From: Hippasteria phrygiana
Lineage: Eukaryota > Echinodermata > Asteroidea > Valvatida > Goniasteridae
Direction: 5' to 3'
Length of the DNA stretch: 64,000 bases
Assembly: GCA_037893225.1 (NCBI GenBank)
Contig: JAZGUH010000224.1
Span: 62,001-126,000, forward strand
Shown: piece after piece, positions 12,548 through 26,431 of the stretch
Layout of the letters: each line of letters opens with the position of its first letter
How positions within the stretch are numbered: the first letter of the stretch is position 1
The notes under the pieces: model-generated
Told to the model about the DNA's origin: nothing
The model's input: only the letters and a program-made list of their open reading frames with translations
The model's database searches: none
Position numbers and translations under genes: made by a program

Positions 12548-14170
12548 TCATACCCCAGGGAATTTGACATGCATGGAGCAATAAATAGACGGTAATATGT
12601 ACACAGATGTTGGCCGGAAAGAAAATAAACATTGCGAGGTTTGAATTTTCTCCACAAGTTTTAACTCTAAGAAGCCGCCGATGATTGCAACATGTAGCGC
12701 CAGATCTAAGCTATCCATACATGTCAAAATTACTGTATTTGGTTGATATTTCATGCAATTATGAATGAGTAAAGCAAGTCCATACCCCAGGGAATTTGAC
12801 ATGCATGGAGCAATAAATAGACGGTAACATGTACACAGATGTTGGCCGGAAAGAAAATAAACATTGCGAGGTTTGAATTTTCTCCACAAGTTTTAACTCT
12901 AGGAAGCCGCCGATGATTGCAACATGTAGCGCCAGATCTAAGCTATCCATACATGTCAAAATTACTGTATTTGGTTGATATTTCATGCAATTATGAATGA
13001 GTAAAGCAAGTCCATACCCCAGGGAATTTGACATGCATGGAGCAATAAATAGACGGTAACATGTACACAGATGTTGGCCGGAAAGAAAATAAACATTGCG
13101 AGGTTTGAATTTTCTCCACAAGTTTTAACTCTAGGAAGCCGGCGATGATTGCAACATGTAGCGCCAGATCTAAGCTATCCATACATGTCAAAATTACTGT
13201 ATTTGGTTGATATTTCATGCAATTATGAATGAGTAAAGCAAGTCCATACCCCAGGGAATTTGACATGCATGGAGCAATAAATAGACGGTAACATGTACAC
13301 AGATGTTGGCCGGAAAGAAAATAAACATTGCGAGGTTTGAATTTTCTCCACAAGTTTTAACTCTAGGAAGCCGCCGATGATTGCAACATGTAGCGCCAGA
13401 TCTAAGCTATCCATACATGTCAAAATTAATGTATTTGGTTGATATTTCATGCAATTATGAATGAGTAAAGCAAGTCCATACCCCAGGGAATTTGACATGC
13501 ATGGAGCAATAAATAGACGGTAACATGTACACAGATGTTGGCCGGAAAGAAAATAAACATTGTGAGGTTTGAATTTTCTCCACAAGTTTTAACTCTAGGA
13601 AACCGCCGATGATTGCAACATGTAGCGCCAGATCTAAGCTATCCATACATGTCAAAATTACTGTATTTGGTTGATATTTCATGCAATTATGAATGAGTAA
13701 AGCAAGTCCATACCCCAGGGAATTTGACATGCATGGAGCAATAAATAGACGGTAACATGTACACAGATGTTGGCCGGAAAGAAAATAAACATTGCGAGGT
13801 TTGAATTTTCTCCACAAGTTTTAAATCTAGGAAGCCGCCGATGATTGCAACATGTAGCGCCATATCTAAGCTGTCCATACATGTCAAAATTACTGTATTT
13901 GGATGATATTTCATGCAATTATGAATGAGTAAAGCAAGTCCATACCCCAGGGAATTTGACATGCATGGAGCAATAAATAGACGGTAATATGTACACAGAT
14001 GTTGGCCGGAAAGAAAATAAACATTGCGAGGTTTGAATTTTCTCCACAAGTTTTAACTCTAGGAAGCCGCCGATGATTGCAACATGTAGCGCCAGATCTA
14101 AGCTATCCATACATGTCAAAATTACTGTATTTGGTTTATATTTCATGCAATTATGAATGAGTAAAGCAAG
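12548..14170 (+). repeat. Seven-monomer cassette, first copy
   Basis: Successive monomers carry an ordered set of rare marks: agccggcg near 13,138, aattaatgtatt near 13,426, attgtgagg at about 13,559 together with aaaccgcc near 13,602, then aaatct plus catatct near 13,861 with a ggatgatatt start at about 13,911, then a gtaatatgt monomer. The same ordered set returns near 16.6-17.4 kb, 19.4-20.2 kb, 21.2-22.0 kb and 49.05-49.8 kb. This copy alone has gctgtcc near 13,871 where the others read gctatcc. The shared order shows that the copies descend from one cassette. Confidence 0.8.
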
Positions 14171-15307
14171 TCATACCCCAGGGAATTTGACATGCATGGA
14201 GCAATAAATAGACGGTAACATGTACACAGATGTTGGCCGGAAAGAAAATAAACATTGCGAGGTTTGAATTTTCTCCACAAGTTTTAACTCTAGGAAGCCG
14301 CCGATGATTGCAACATGTAGCGCCAGATCTAAGCTATCCATACATGTCAAAATTACTGTATTTGGTTGATATTTCATGCAATTATCAATGAGTAAAGCAA
14401 GTCCATACCCCAGGGAATTTGACATGCATGGAGCAATAAATAGACGGTAACATGTACACAGATGTTGGCCGGAAAGAAAATAAACATTGCGAGGTTTGAA
14501 TTTTCTCCACAAGTTTTAACTCTAGGAAGCCGCCGATGATTGCAACATGTAGCGCCAGATCTAAGCTATCCATACATGTCAAAATTACTGTATTTGGTTG
14601 ATATTTCATGCAATTATGAATGAGTAAAGCAAGTCATACCCCAGGGAATTTGACATGCATGGAGCAATAAATAGACGGTAATATGTACACAGATGTTGGC
14701 CGGAAAGAAAATAAACATTGCGAGGTTTGAATTTTCTCCACAAGTTTTAACTCTAAGAAGCCGCCGATGATTGCAACATGTAGCGCCAGATCTAAGCTAT
14801 CATACATGTCAAAATTACAGTATTTGGTTGATATTTCATGCAATTATGAATGAGTAAAGCAAGTCCATACCCCAGGGAATTTGACATGCATGGAGCAATA
14901 AATAGACGGTAACATGTACACAGATGTTGGCCGGAAAGAAAATAAACATTGCGAGGTTTGAATTTTCTCCACAAGTTTTAACTCTAGGAAGCCGCCGATG
15001 ATTGCAACATGTAGCGCCAGATCTAAGCTATCCATACATGTCAAAATTACTGTATTTGGTTGATATTTCATGCAATTATGAATGAGTAAAGCAAGTCCAT
15101 ACCCCAGGGAATTTGACATGCATGGAGCAATAAATAGACGGTAACATGTACACAGATGTTGGCCGGAAAGAAAATAAACATTGCGAGGTTTGAATTTTCT
15201 CCACAAGTTTTAAATCTAGGAAGCCGCCGATGATTGCAACATGTAGCGCCAGATCTAAGCTATCCATACATGTCAAAATTACTGTATTTGGTTGATATTT
15301 CATGCAA
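14171..15307 (+). repeat. Ordinary monomers including tatcaatg and ctatcatac variants
   Basis: About five monomers. The copy starting near 14,365 reads attatcaatg, which weakens the small TTCAT/ATGAA hairpin. The monomer ending near 14,820 has a single-base loss (ctatcatac near 14,797) linked to attacagtatt. This linked pair is found only here and near 31,018, 36,346, 38,662, 43,528 and 47,466, so the six copies share one ancestor. Here and at 47.4 kb the upstream part of the same monomer reads gtaatatgt and ctaag, while the other four read gtaacatgt and ctagg. Confidence 0.7.
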
Positions 15308-18300
15308 TTATGAATGAGTAAAGCAAGTCCATACCCCAGGGAATTTGACATGCATGGAGCAATAAATAGACGGTAACATGTACACAGATGTTGGCCGGAA
15401 AGAAAATAAACATTGCGAGGTTTGAATTTTCTCCACAAGTTTTAACTCTAGGAAGCCGCCGATGATTGCAACATGTAGCGCCAGATCTAAGCTATCCATA
15501 CATGTCAAAATTACTGTATTTGGTTTATATTTCATGCAATTATGAATGAGTAAAGCAAGTCATACCCCAGGGAATTTGACATGCATGGAGCAATAAATAG
15601 ACGGTTATATGTACACAGATGTTGGCCGGAAAGAAAATAAACATTGCGAGGTTTGAATTTTCTCCACAAGTTTTAACTCTAAGAAGCCGCCGATGATTGC
15701 AACATGTAGCGCCAGATCTAAGCTATCCATACATGTCAAAATTACTGTATTTGGTTGATATTTCATGCAATTATGAATGAGTAAAGCAAGTCCATACCCC
15801 AGGGAATTTGACATGCATGGAGCAATAAATAGACGGTAACATGTACACAGATGTTGGCCGGAAAGAAAATAAACATTGCGAGGTTTGAATTTTCTCCACA
15901 AGTTTTAACTCTAGGAAGCCGCCGATGATTGCAACATGTAGCGCCAGATCTAAGCTATCCATACATGTCAAAATTACTGTATTTGGTTTATATTTCATGC
16001 AATTATGAATGAGTAAAGCAAGTCATACCCCAGGGAATTTGACATGCATGGAGCAATAAATAGACGGTAATATGTACACAGATGTTGGCCGGAAAGAAAA
16101 TAAACATTGCGAGGTTTGAATTTTCTCCACAAGTTTTAACTCTAAGAAGCCGCCGATGATTGCAACATGTAGCGCCAGATCTAAGCTATCCATACATGTC
16201 AAAATTACTGTATTTGGTTGATATTTCATGCAATTATGAATGAGTAAAGCAAGTCCATACCCCAGGGAATTTGACATGCATGGAGCAATAAATAGACGGT
16301 AACATGTACACAGATGTTGGCCGGAAAGAAAATAAACATTGCGAGGTTTGAATTTTCTCCACAAGTTTTAACTCTAGGAAGCCGCCGATGATTGCAACAT
16401 GTAGCGCCAGATCTAAGCTATCCATACATGTCAAAATTACTGTATTTGGTTGATATTTCATGCAATTATGAATGAGTAAAGCAAGTCCATACCCCAGGGA
16501 ATTTGACATGCATGGAGCAATAAATAGACGGTAACATGTACACAGATGTTGGCCGGAAAGAAAATAAACATTGCGAGGTTTGAATTTTCTCCACAAGTTT
16601 TAACTCTAGGAAGCCGGCGATGATTGCAACATGTAGCGCCAGATCTAAGCTATCCATACATGTCAAAATTACTGTATTTGGTTGATATTTCATGCAATTA
16701 TGAATGAGTAAAGCAAGTCCATACCCCAGGGAATTTGACATGCATGGAGCAATAAATAGACGGTAACATGTACACAGATGTTGGCCGGAAAGAAAATAAA
16801 CATTGCGAGGTTTGAATTTTCTCCACAAGTTTTAACTCTAGGAAGCCGCCGATGATTGCAACATGTAGCGCCAGATCTAAGCTATCCATACATGTCAAAA
16901 TTAATGTATTTGGTTGATATTTCATGCAATTATGAATGAGTAAAGCAAGTCCATACCCCAGGGAATTTGACATGCATGGAGCAATAAATAGACGGTAACA
17001 TGTACACAGATGTTGGCCGGAAAGAAAATAAACATTGTGAGGTTTGAATTTTCTCCACAAGTTTTAACTCTAGGAAACCGCCGATGATTGCAACATGTAG
17101 CGCCAGATCTAAGCTATCCATACATGTCAAAATTACTGTATTTGGTTGATATTTCATGCAATTATGAATGAGTAAAGCAAGTCCATACCCCAGGGAATTT
17201 GACATGCATGGAGCAATAAATAGACGGTAACATGTACACAGATGTTGGCCGGAAAGAAAATAAACATTGCGAGGTTTGAATTTTCTCCACAAGTTTTAAA
17301 TCTAGGAAGCCGCCGATGATTGCAACATGTAGCGCCATATCTAAGCTATCCATACATGTCAAAATTACTGTATTTGGATGATATTTCATGCAATTATGAA
17401 TGAGTAAAGCAAGTCCATACCCCAGGGAATTTGACATGCATGGAGCAATAAATAGACGGTAATATGTACACAGATGTTGGCCGGAAAGAAAATAAACATT
17501 GCGAGGTTTGAATTTTCTCCACAAGTTTTAACTCTAGGAAGCCGCCGATGATTGCAACATGTAGCGCCAGATCTAAGCTATCCATACATGTCAAAATTAC
17601 TGTATTTGGTTTATATTTCATGCAATTATGAATGAGTAAAGCAAGTCATACCCCAGGGAATTTGACATGCATGGAGCAATAAATAGACGGTAACATGTAC
17701 ACAGATGTTGGCCGGAAAGAAAATAAACATTGCGAGGTTTGAATTTTCTCCACAAGTTTTAACTCTAGGAAGCCGCCGATGATTGCAACATGTAGCGCCA
17801 GATCTAAGCTATCCATACATGTCAAAATTACTGTATTTGGTTTATATTTCATGCAATTATGAATGAGTAAAGCAAGTCATACCCCAGGGAATTTGACATG
17901 CATGGAGCAATAAATAGACGGTAATATGTACACAGATGTTGGCCGGAAAGAAAATAAACATTGCGAGGTTTGAATTTTCTCCACAAGTTTTAAATCTAGG
18001 AAGCCGCCGATGATTGCAACATGTAGCGCCAGATCTAAGCTATCCATACATGTCAAAATTACTGTATTTGGTTGATATTTCATGCAATTATGAATGAGTA
18101 AAGCAAGTCCATACCCCAGGGAATTTGACATGCATGGAGCAATAAATAGACGGTAACATGTACACAGATGTTGGCCGGAAAGAAAATAAACATTGCGAGG
18201 TTTGAATTTTCTCCACAAGTTTTAACTCTAGGAAGCCGCCGATGATTGCAACATGTAGCGCCAGATCTAAGCTATCCATACATGTCAAAATTACTGTATT

Positions 18301-20866
18301 TGGTTTATATTTCATGCAATTATGAATGAGTAAAGCAAGTCATACCCCAGGGAATTTGACATGCATGGAGCAATAAATAGACGGTTATATGTACACAGAT
18401 GTTGGCCGGAAAGAAAATAAACATTGCGAGGTTTGAATTTTCTCCACAAGTTTTAACTCTAAGAAGCCGCCGATGATTGCAACATGTAGCGCCAGATCTA
18501 AGCTATCCATACATGTCAAAATTACTGTATTTGGTTGATATTTCATGCAATTATGAATGAGTAAAGCAAGTCCATACCCCAGGGAATTTGACATGCATGG
18601 AGCAATAAATAGACGGTAACATGTACACAGATGTTGGCCGGAAAGAAAATAAACATTGCGAGGTTTGAATTTTCTCCACAAGTTTTAACTCTAGGAAGCC
18701 GCCGATGATTGCAACATGTAGCGCCAGATCTAAGCTATCCATACATGTCAAAATTACTGTATTTGGTTTATATTTCATGCAATTATGAATGAGTAAAGCA
18801 AGTCATACCCCAGGGAATTTGACATGCATGGAGCAATAAATAGACGGTAATATGTACACAGATGTTGGCCGGAAAGAAAATAAACATTGCGAGGTTTGAA
18901 TTTTCTCCACAAGTTTTAACTCTAAGAAGCCGCCGATGATTGCAACATGTAGCGCCAGATCTAAGCTATCCATACATGTCAAAATTACTGTATTTGGTTG
19001 ATATTTCATGCAATTATGAATGAGTAAAGCAAGTCCATACCCCAGGGAATTTGACATGCATGGAGCAATAAATAGACGGTAACATGTACACAGATGTTGG
19101 CCGGAAAGAAAATAAACATTGCGAGGTTTGAATTTTCTCCACAAGTTTTAACTCTAGGAAGCCGCCGATGATTGCAACATGTAGCGCCAGATCTAAGCTA
19201 TCCATACATGTCAAAATTACTGTATTTGGTTGATATTTCATGCAATTATGAATGAGTAAAGCAAGTCCATACCCCAGGGAATTTGACATGCATGGAGCAA
19301 TAAATAGACGGTAACATGTACACAGATGTTGGCCGGAAAGAAAATAAACATTGCGAGGTTTGAATTTTCTCCACAAGTTTTAACTCTAGGAAGCCGGCGA
19401 TGATTGCAACATGTAGCGCCAGATCTAAGCTATCCATACATGTCAAAATTACTGTATTTGGTTGATATTTCATGCAATTATGAATGAGTAAAGCAAGTCC
19501 ATACCCCAGGGAATTTGACATGCATGGAGCAATAAATAGACGGTAACATGTACACAGATGTTGGCCGGAAAGAAAATAAACATTGCGAGGTTTGAATTTT
19601 CTCCACAAGTTTTAACTCTAGGAAGCCGCCGATGATTGCAACATGTAGCGCCAGATCTAAGCTATCCATACATGTCAAAATTAATGTATTTGGTTGATAT
19701 TTCATGCAATTATGAATGAGTAAAGCAAGTCCATACCCCAGGGAATTTGACATGCATGGAGCAATAAATAGACGGTAACATGTACACAGATGTTGGCCGG
19801 AAAGAAAATAAACATTGTGAGGTTTGAATTTTCTCCACAAGTTTTAACTCTAGGAAACCGCCGATGATTGCAACATGTAGCGCCAGATCTAAGCTATCCA
19901 TACATGTCAAAATTACTGTATTTGGTTGATATTTCATGCAATTATGAATGAGTAAAGCAAGTCCATACCCCAGGGAATTTGACATGCATGGAGCAATAAA
20001 TAGACGGTAACATGTACACAGATGTTGGCCGAAAGAAAATAAACATTGCGAGGTTTGAATTTTCTCCACAAGTTTTAAATCTAGGAAGCCGCCGATGATT
20101 GCAACATGTAGCGCCATATCTAAGCTATCCATACATGTCAAAATTACTGTATTTGGATGATATTTCATGCAATTATGAATGAGTAAAGCAAGTCCATACC
20201 CCAGGGAATTTGACATGCATGGAGCAATAAATAGACGGTAATATGTACACAGATGTTGGCCGGAAAGAAAATAAACATTGCGAGGTTTGAATTTTCTCCA
20301 CAAGTTTTAACTCTAGGAAGCCGCCGATGATTGCAACATGTAGCGCCAGATCTAAGCTATCCATACATGTCAAAATTACTGTATTTGGTTTATATTTCAT
20401 GCAATTATGAATGAGTAAAGCAAGTCATACCCCAGGGAATTTGACATGCATGGAGCAATAAATAGACGGTAACATGTACACAGATGTTGGCCGGAAAGAA
20501 AATAAACATTGCGAGGTTTGAATTTTCTCCACAAGTTTTAACTCTAGGAAGCCGCCGATGATTGCAACATGTAGCGCCAGATCTAAGCTATCCATACATG
20601 TCAAAATTACTGTATTTGGTTTATATTTCATGCAATTATGAATGAGTAAAGCAAGTCATACCCCAGGGAATTTGACATGCATGGAGCAATAAATAGACGG
20701 TAATATGTACACAGATGTTGGCCGGAAAGAAAATAAACATTGCGAGGTTTGAATTTTCTCCACAAGTTTTAACTCTAAGAAGCCGCCGATGATTGCAACA
20801 TGTAGCGCCAGATCTAAGCTATCCATACATGTCAAAATTACTGTATTTGGTTGATATTTCATGCAA
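15308..20866 (+). repeat. 12-mer tandem duplication, unit 2,780 bp
   Basis: Units of about 15,308-18,087 and 18,088-20,866 carry the same ordered marks at an offset of 2,780 bp, which is 12 x 232 minus 4. The rare acggttatat occurs only near 15,602 and 18,382. Each unit contains the cassette with agccggcg, aattaatg, attgtgagg and ggatgat described at 12.5-14.2 kb. The second unit has lost one G near 20,030 (ggccgaaag), so its downstream offset becomes 2,779. Within unit 1, the stretch 16,023-17,645 itself matches 12,548-14,170 at an offset of 3,475 bp. Confidence 0.85.
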
Positions 20867-22278
20867 TTATGAATGAGTAAAGCAAGTCCATACCCCAGGG
20901 AATTTGACATGCATGGAGCAATAAATAGACGGTAACATGTACACAGATGTTGGCCGGAAAGAAAATAAACATTGCGAGGTTTGAATTTTCTCCACAAGTT
21001 TTAACTCTAGGAAGCCGCCGATGATTGCAACATGTAGCGCCAGATCTAAGCTATCCATACATGTCAAAATTACTGTATTTGGTTGATATTTCATGCAATT
21101 ATGAATGAGTAAAGCAAGTCCATACCCCAGGGAATTTGACATGCATGGAGCAATAAATAGACGGTAACATGTACACAGATGTTGGCCGGAAAGAAAATAA
21201 ACATTGCGAGGTTTGAATTTTCTCCACAAGTTTTAACTCTAGGAAGCCGGCGATGATTGCAACATGTAGCGCCAGATCTAAGCTATCCATACATGTCAAA
21301 ATTACTGTATTTGGTTGATATTTCATGCAATTATGAATGAGTAAAGCAAGTCCATACCCCAGGGAATTTGACATGCATGGAGCAATAAATAGACGGTAAC
21401 ATGTACACAGATGTTGGCCGGAAAGAAAATAAACATTGCGAGGTTTGAATTTTCTCCACAAGTTTTAACTCTAGGAAGCCGCCGATGATTGCAACATGTA
21501 GCGCCAGATCTAAGCTATCCATACATGTCAAAATTAATGTATTTGGTTGATATTTCATGCAATTATGAATGAGTAAAGCAAGTCCATACCCCAGGGAATT
21601 TGACATGCATGGAGCAATAAATAGACGGTAACATGTACACAGATGTTGGCCGGAAAGAAAATAAACATTGTGAGGTTTGAATTTTCTCCACAAGTTTTAA
21701 CTCTAGGAAACCGCCGATGATTGCAACATGTAGCGCCAGATCTAAGCTATCCATACATGTCAAAATTACTGTATTTGGTTGATATTTCATGCAATTATGA
21801 ATGAGTAAAGCAAGTCCATACCCCAGGGAATTTGACATGCATGGAGCAATAAATAGACGGTAACATGTACACAGATGTTGGCCGGAAAGAAAATAAACAT
21901 TGCGAGGTTTGAATTTTCTCCACAAGTTTTAAATCTAGGAAGCCGCCGATGATTGCAACATGTAGCGCCATATCTAAGCTATCCATACATGTCAAAATTA
22001 CTGTATTTGGATGATATTTCATGCAATTATGAATGAGTAAAGCAAGTCCATACCCCAGGGAATTTGACATGCATGGAGCAATAAATAGACGGTAATATGT
22101 ACACAGATGTTGGCCGGAAAGAAAATAAACATTGCGAGGTTTGAATTTTCTCCACAAGTTTTAACTCTAGGAAGCCGCCGATGATTGCAACATGTAGCGC
22201 CAGATCTAAGCTATCCATACATGTCAAAATTACTGTATTTGGTTTATATTTCATGCAATTATGAATGAGTAAAGCAAG
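20656..22278 (+). repeat. Further copy of the seven-monomer cassette (offset 1,853-1,854 bp from 18.8 kb)
   Basis: The run 20,656-22,278 repeats 18,803-20,424 monomer for monomer: agccggcg near 21,247, aattaatg near 21,533, attgtgagg near 21,668, aaaccgcc near 21,709, catatct near 21,970 and ggatgat near 22,009. The offset is eight monomers less three bases, growing by one past the G loss at 20,030. With 12.5-14.2, 16.0-17.6 and 18.8-20.4 kb, it makes four copies within 10 kb. Confidence 0.8.
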
Positions 22279-22953
22279 TCATACCCCAGGGAATTTGACA
22301 TGCATGGAGCAATAAATAGACGGTAACATGTACACAGATGTTGGCCGGAAAGAAAATAAACATTGCGAGGTTTGAATTTTCTCCACAAGTTTTAACTCTA
22401 GGAAGCCGCCGATGATTGCAACATGTAGCGCCAGATCTAAGCTATCCATACATGTCAAAATTACTGTATTTGGTTGATATTTCATGCAATTATCAATGAG
22501 TAAAGCAAGTCCATACCCCAGGGAATTTGACATGCATGGAGCAATAAATAGACGGTAACATGTACACAGATGTTGGCCGGAAAGAAAATAAACATTGCGA
22601 GGTTTGAATTTTCTCCACAAGTTTTAACTCTAGGAAGCCGCCGATGATTGCAACATGTAGCGCCAGATCTAAGCTATCCATACATGTCAAAATTACTGTA
22701 TTTGGTTGATATTTCATGCAATTATGAATGAGTAAAGCAAGTCCATACCCCAGGGAATTTGACATGCATGGACCAATAAATAGACGGTAACATGTACACA
22801 GATGTTGGCCGGAAAGAAAATAAACATTGCGAGGTTTGAATTTTCTCCACAAGTTTTAAATCTAGGAAGCCGCCGATGATTGCAACATGTAGCGCCAGAT
22901 CTAAGCTATCCATACATGTCAAAATTACTGTATTTGGTTGATATTTCATGCAA
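22279..22953 (+). repeat. Three linking monomers with tatcaatg and gaccaat marks
   Basis: These monomers join the cassette block to the next 8-mer block. The attatcaatg variant is near 22,491, as in the 14.4-kb copy that also follows a cassette. The rare gaccaat change is near 22,770; elsewhere I see it only near 8,407 and 56,096. Confidence 0.65.
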
Positions 22954-25900
22954 TTATGAATGAGTAAAGCAAGTCCATACCCCAGGGAATTTGACATGCA
23001 TGGAGCAATAAATAGACGGTAATATGTACACAGATGTTGGCCGGAAAGAAAATAAACATTGCGAGGTTTGAATTTTCTCCACAAGTTTTAACTCTAGGAA
23101 GCCGCCGATGATTGCAACATGTAGCGCCAGATCTAAGCTATCCATACATGTCAAAATTACTGTATTTGGTTTATATTTCATGCAATTATGAATGAGTAAA
23201 GCAAGTCATACCCCAGGGAATTTGACATGCATGGAGCAATAAATAGACGGTAACATGTACACAGATGTTGGCCGGAAAGAAAATAAACATTGCGAGGTTT
23301 GAATTTTCTCCACAAGTTTTAACTCTAGGAAGCCGCCGATGATTGCAACATGTAGCGCCAGATCTAAGCTATCCATACATGTCAAAATTACTGTATTTGG
23401 TTGATATTTCATGCAATTATGAATGAGTAAAGCAAGTCCATACCCCAGGGAATTTGACATGCATGGAGCAATAAATAGACGGTAACATGTACACAGGTGT
23501 TGGCCGGAAAGAAAATAAACATTGCGAGGTTTGAATTTTCTCCACAAGTTTTAACTCTAGGAAGCCGCCGATGATTGCAACATGTAGCGCCAGATCTAAG
23601 CTATCCATACATGTCAAAATTACTGTATTTGGTTGATATTTCATGCAATTATGAATGAGTAAAGCAAGTCCATACCCCAGGGAATTTGACATGCATGGAG
23701 CAATAAATAGACGGTAACATGTACACAGATGTTGGCCGGAAAGAAAATAAACATTGCGAGGTTTGAATTTTCTCCACAAGTTTTAACTCTAGGAAACCGC
23801 CGATGATTGCAACATGTAGCGCCAGATCTAAGCTATCCATACATGTCAAAATTACTGTATTTGGTTGATATTTCATGCAATTATGAATGAGTAAAGCAAG
23901 TCCATACCCCAGGGAATTTGACATGCATGGAGCAATAAATAGACGGTAACATGTACACAGATGTTGGCCGGAAAGAAAATAAACATTGCGAGGTTTGAAT
24001 TTTCTCCACAAGTTTTAAATCTAGGAAGCCGCCGATGATTGCAACATGTAGCGCCAGATCTAAGCTATCCATACATGTCAAAATTACTGTATTTGGTTGA
24101 TATTTCATGCAATTATGAATGAGTAAAGCAAGTCCATACCCCAGGGAATTTGACATGCATGGAGCAATAAATAGACGGTAACATGTACACAGATGTTGGC
24201 CGGAAAGAAAATAAACATTGCGAGGTTTGAATTTTCTCCACAAGTTTTAACTCTAGGAAGCCGCCGATGATTGCAACATGTAGCGCCAGATCTAAGCTAT
24301 CCATACATGTCAAAATTACTGTATTTGGTTGATATTTCATGCAATTATGAATGAGTAAAGCAAGTCCATACCCCAGGGAATTTGACATGCATGGAGCAAT
24401 AAATAGACGGTAACATGTACACAGATGTTGGCCGGAAAGAAAATAAACATTGCGAGGTTTGAATTTTCTCCACAAGTTTTAAATCTAGGAAGCCGCCGAT
24501 GATTGCAACATGTAGCGCCAGATCTAAGCTATCCATACATGTCAAAATTACTGTATTTGGTTGATATTTCATGCAATTATGAATGAGTAAAGCAAGTCCA
24601 TACCCCAGGGAATTTGACATGCATGGAGCAATAAATAGACGGTAATATGTACACAGATGTTGGCCGGAAAGAAAATAAACATTGCGAGGTTTGAATTTTC
24701 TCCACAAGTTTTAACTCTAGGAAGCCGCCGATGATTGCAACATGTAGCGCCAGATCTAAGCTATCCATACATGTCAAAATTACTGTATTTGGTTGATATT
24801 TCATGCAATTATGAATGAGTAAAGCAAGTCCATACCCCAGGGAATTTGACATGCATGGAGCAATAAATAGACGGTAATATGTACACAGATGTTGGCCGGA
24901 AAGAAAATAAACATTGCGAGGTTTGAATTTTCTCCACAAGTTTTAACTCTAGGAAGCCGCCGATGATTGCAACATGTAGCGCCAGATCTAAGCTATCCAT
25001 ACATGTCAAAATTACTGTATTTGGTTTATATTTCATGCAATTATGAATGAGTAAAGCAAGTCATACCCCAGGGAATTTGACATGCATGGAGCAATAAATA
25101 GACGGTAACATGTACACAGATGTTGGCCGGAAAGAAAATAAACATTGCGAGGTTTGAATTTTCTCCACAAGTTTTAACTCTAGGAAGCCGCCGATGATTG
25201 CAACATGTAGCGCCAGATCTAAGCTATCCATACATGTCAAAATTACTGTATTTGGTTGATATTTCATGCAATTATGAATGAGTAAAGCAAGTCCATACCC
25301 CAGGGAATTTGACATGCATGGAGCAATAAATAGACGGTAACATGTACACAGGTGTTGGCCGGAAAGAAAATAAACATTGCGAGGTTTGAATTTTCTCCAC
25401 AAGTTTTAACTCTAGGAAGCCGCCGATGATTGCAACATGTAGCGCCAGATCTAAGCTATCCATACATGTCAAAATTACTGTATTTGGTTGATATTTCATG
25501 CAATTATGAATGAGTAAAGCAAGTCCATACCCCAGGGAATTTGACATGCATGGAGCAATAAATAGACGGTAACATGTACACAGATGTTGGCCGGAAAGAA
25601 AATAAACATTGCGAGGTTTGAATTTTCTCCACAAGTTTTAACTCTAGGAAACCGCCGATGATTGCAACATGTAGCGCCAGATCTAAGCTATCCATACATG
25701 TCAAAATTACTGTATTTGGTTGATATTTCATGCAATTATGAATGAGTAAAGCAAGTCCATACCCCAGGGAATTTGACATGCATGGAGCAATAAATAGACG
25801 GTAACATGTACACAGATGTTGGCCGGAAAGAAAATAAACATTGCGAGGTTTGAATTTTCTCCACAAGTTTTAAATCTAGGAAGCCGCCGATGATTGCAAC

Positions 25901-26431
25901 ATGTAGCGCCAGATCTAAGCTATCCATACATGTCAAAATTACTGTATTTGGTTGATATTTCATGCAATTATGAATGAGTAAAGCAAGTCCATACCCCAGG
26001 GAATTTGACATGCATGGAGCAATAAATAGACGGTAACATGTACACAGATGTTGGCCGGAAAGAAAATAAACATTGCGAGGTTTGAATTTTCTCCACAAGT
26101 TTTAACTCTAGGAAGCCGCCGATGATTGCAACATGTAGCGCCAGATCTAAGCTATCCATACATGTCAAAATTACTGTATTTGGTTGATATTTCATGCAAT
26201 TATGAATGAGTAAAGCAAGTCCATACCCCAGGGAATTTGACATGCATGGAGCAATAAATAGACGGTAACATGTACACAGATGTTGGCCGGAAAGAAAATA
26301 AACATTGCGAGGTTTGAATTTTCTCCACAAGTTTTAAATCTAGGAAGCCGCCGATGATTGCAACATGTAGCGCCAGATCTAAGCTATCCATACATGTCAA
26401 AATTACTGTATTTGGTTGATATTTCATGCAA
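22954..26431 (+). repeat. 8-mer duplication, offset 1,855 bp
   Basis: The stretch 22,954-24,576 matches 24,809-26,431 at an offset of 1,855 bp (8 x 232 minus 1). The best marker is cacaggtgttgg, found only near 23,493 and 25,348. It is followed in both copies by an aaaccgcc monomer (about 23,792 and 25,647), an aaatct monomer, a normal monomer and a second aaatct monomer. The monomer at 24,577-24,808 has a gtaatatgt site and resembles its right neighbour, so the breakpoint lies in or beside it. Confidence 0.75.
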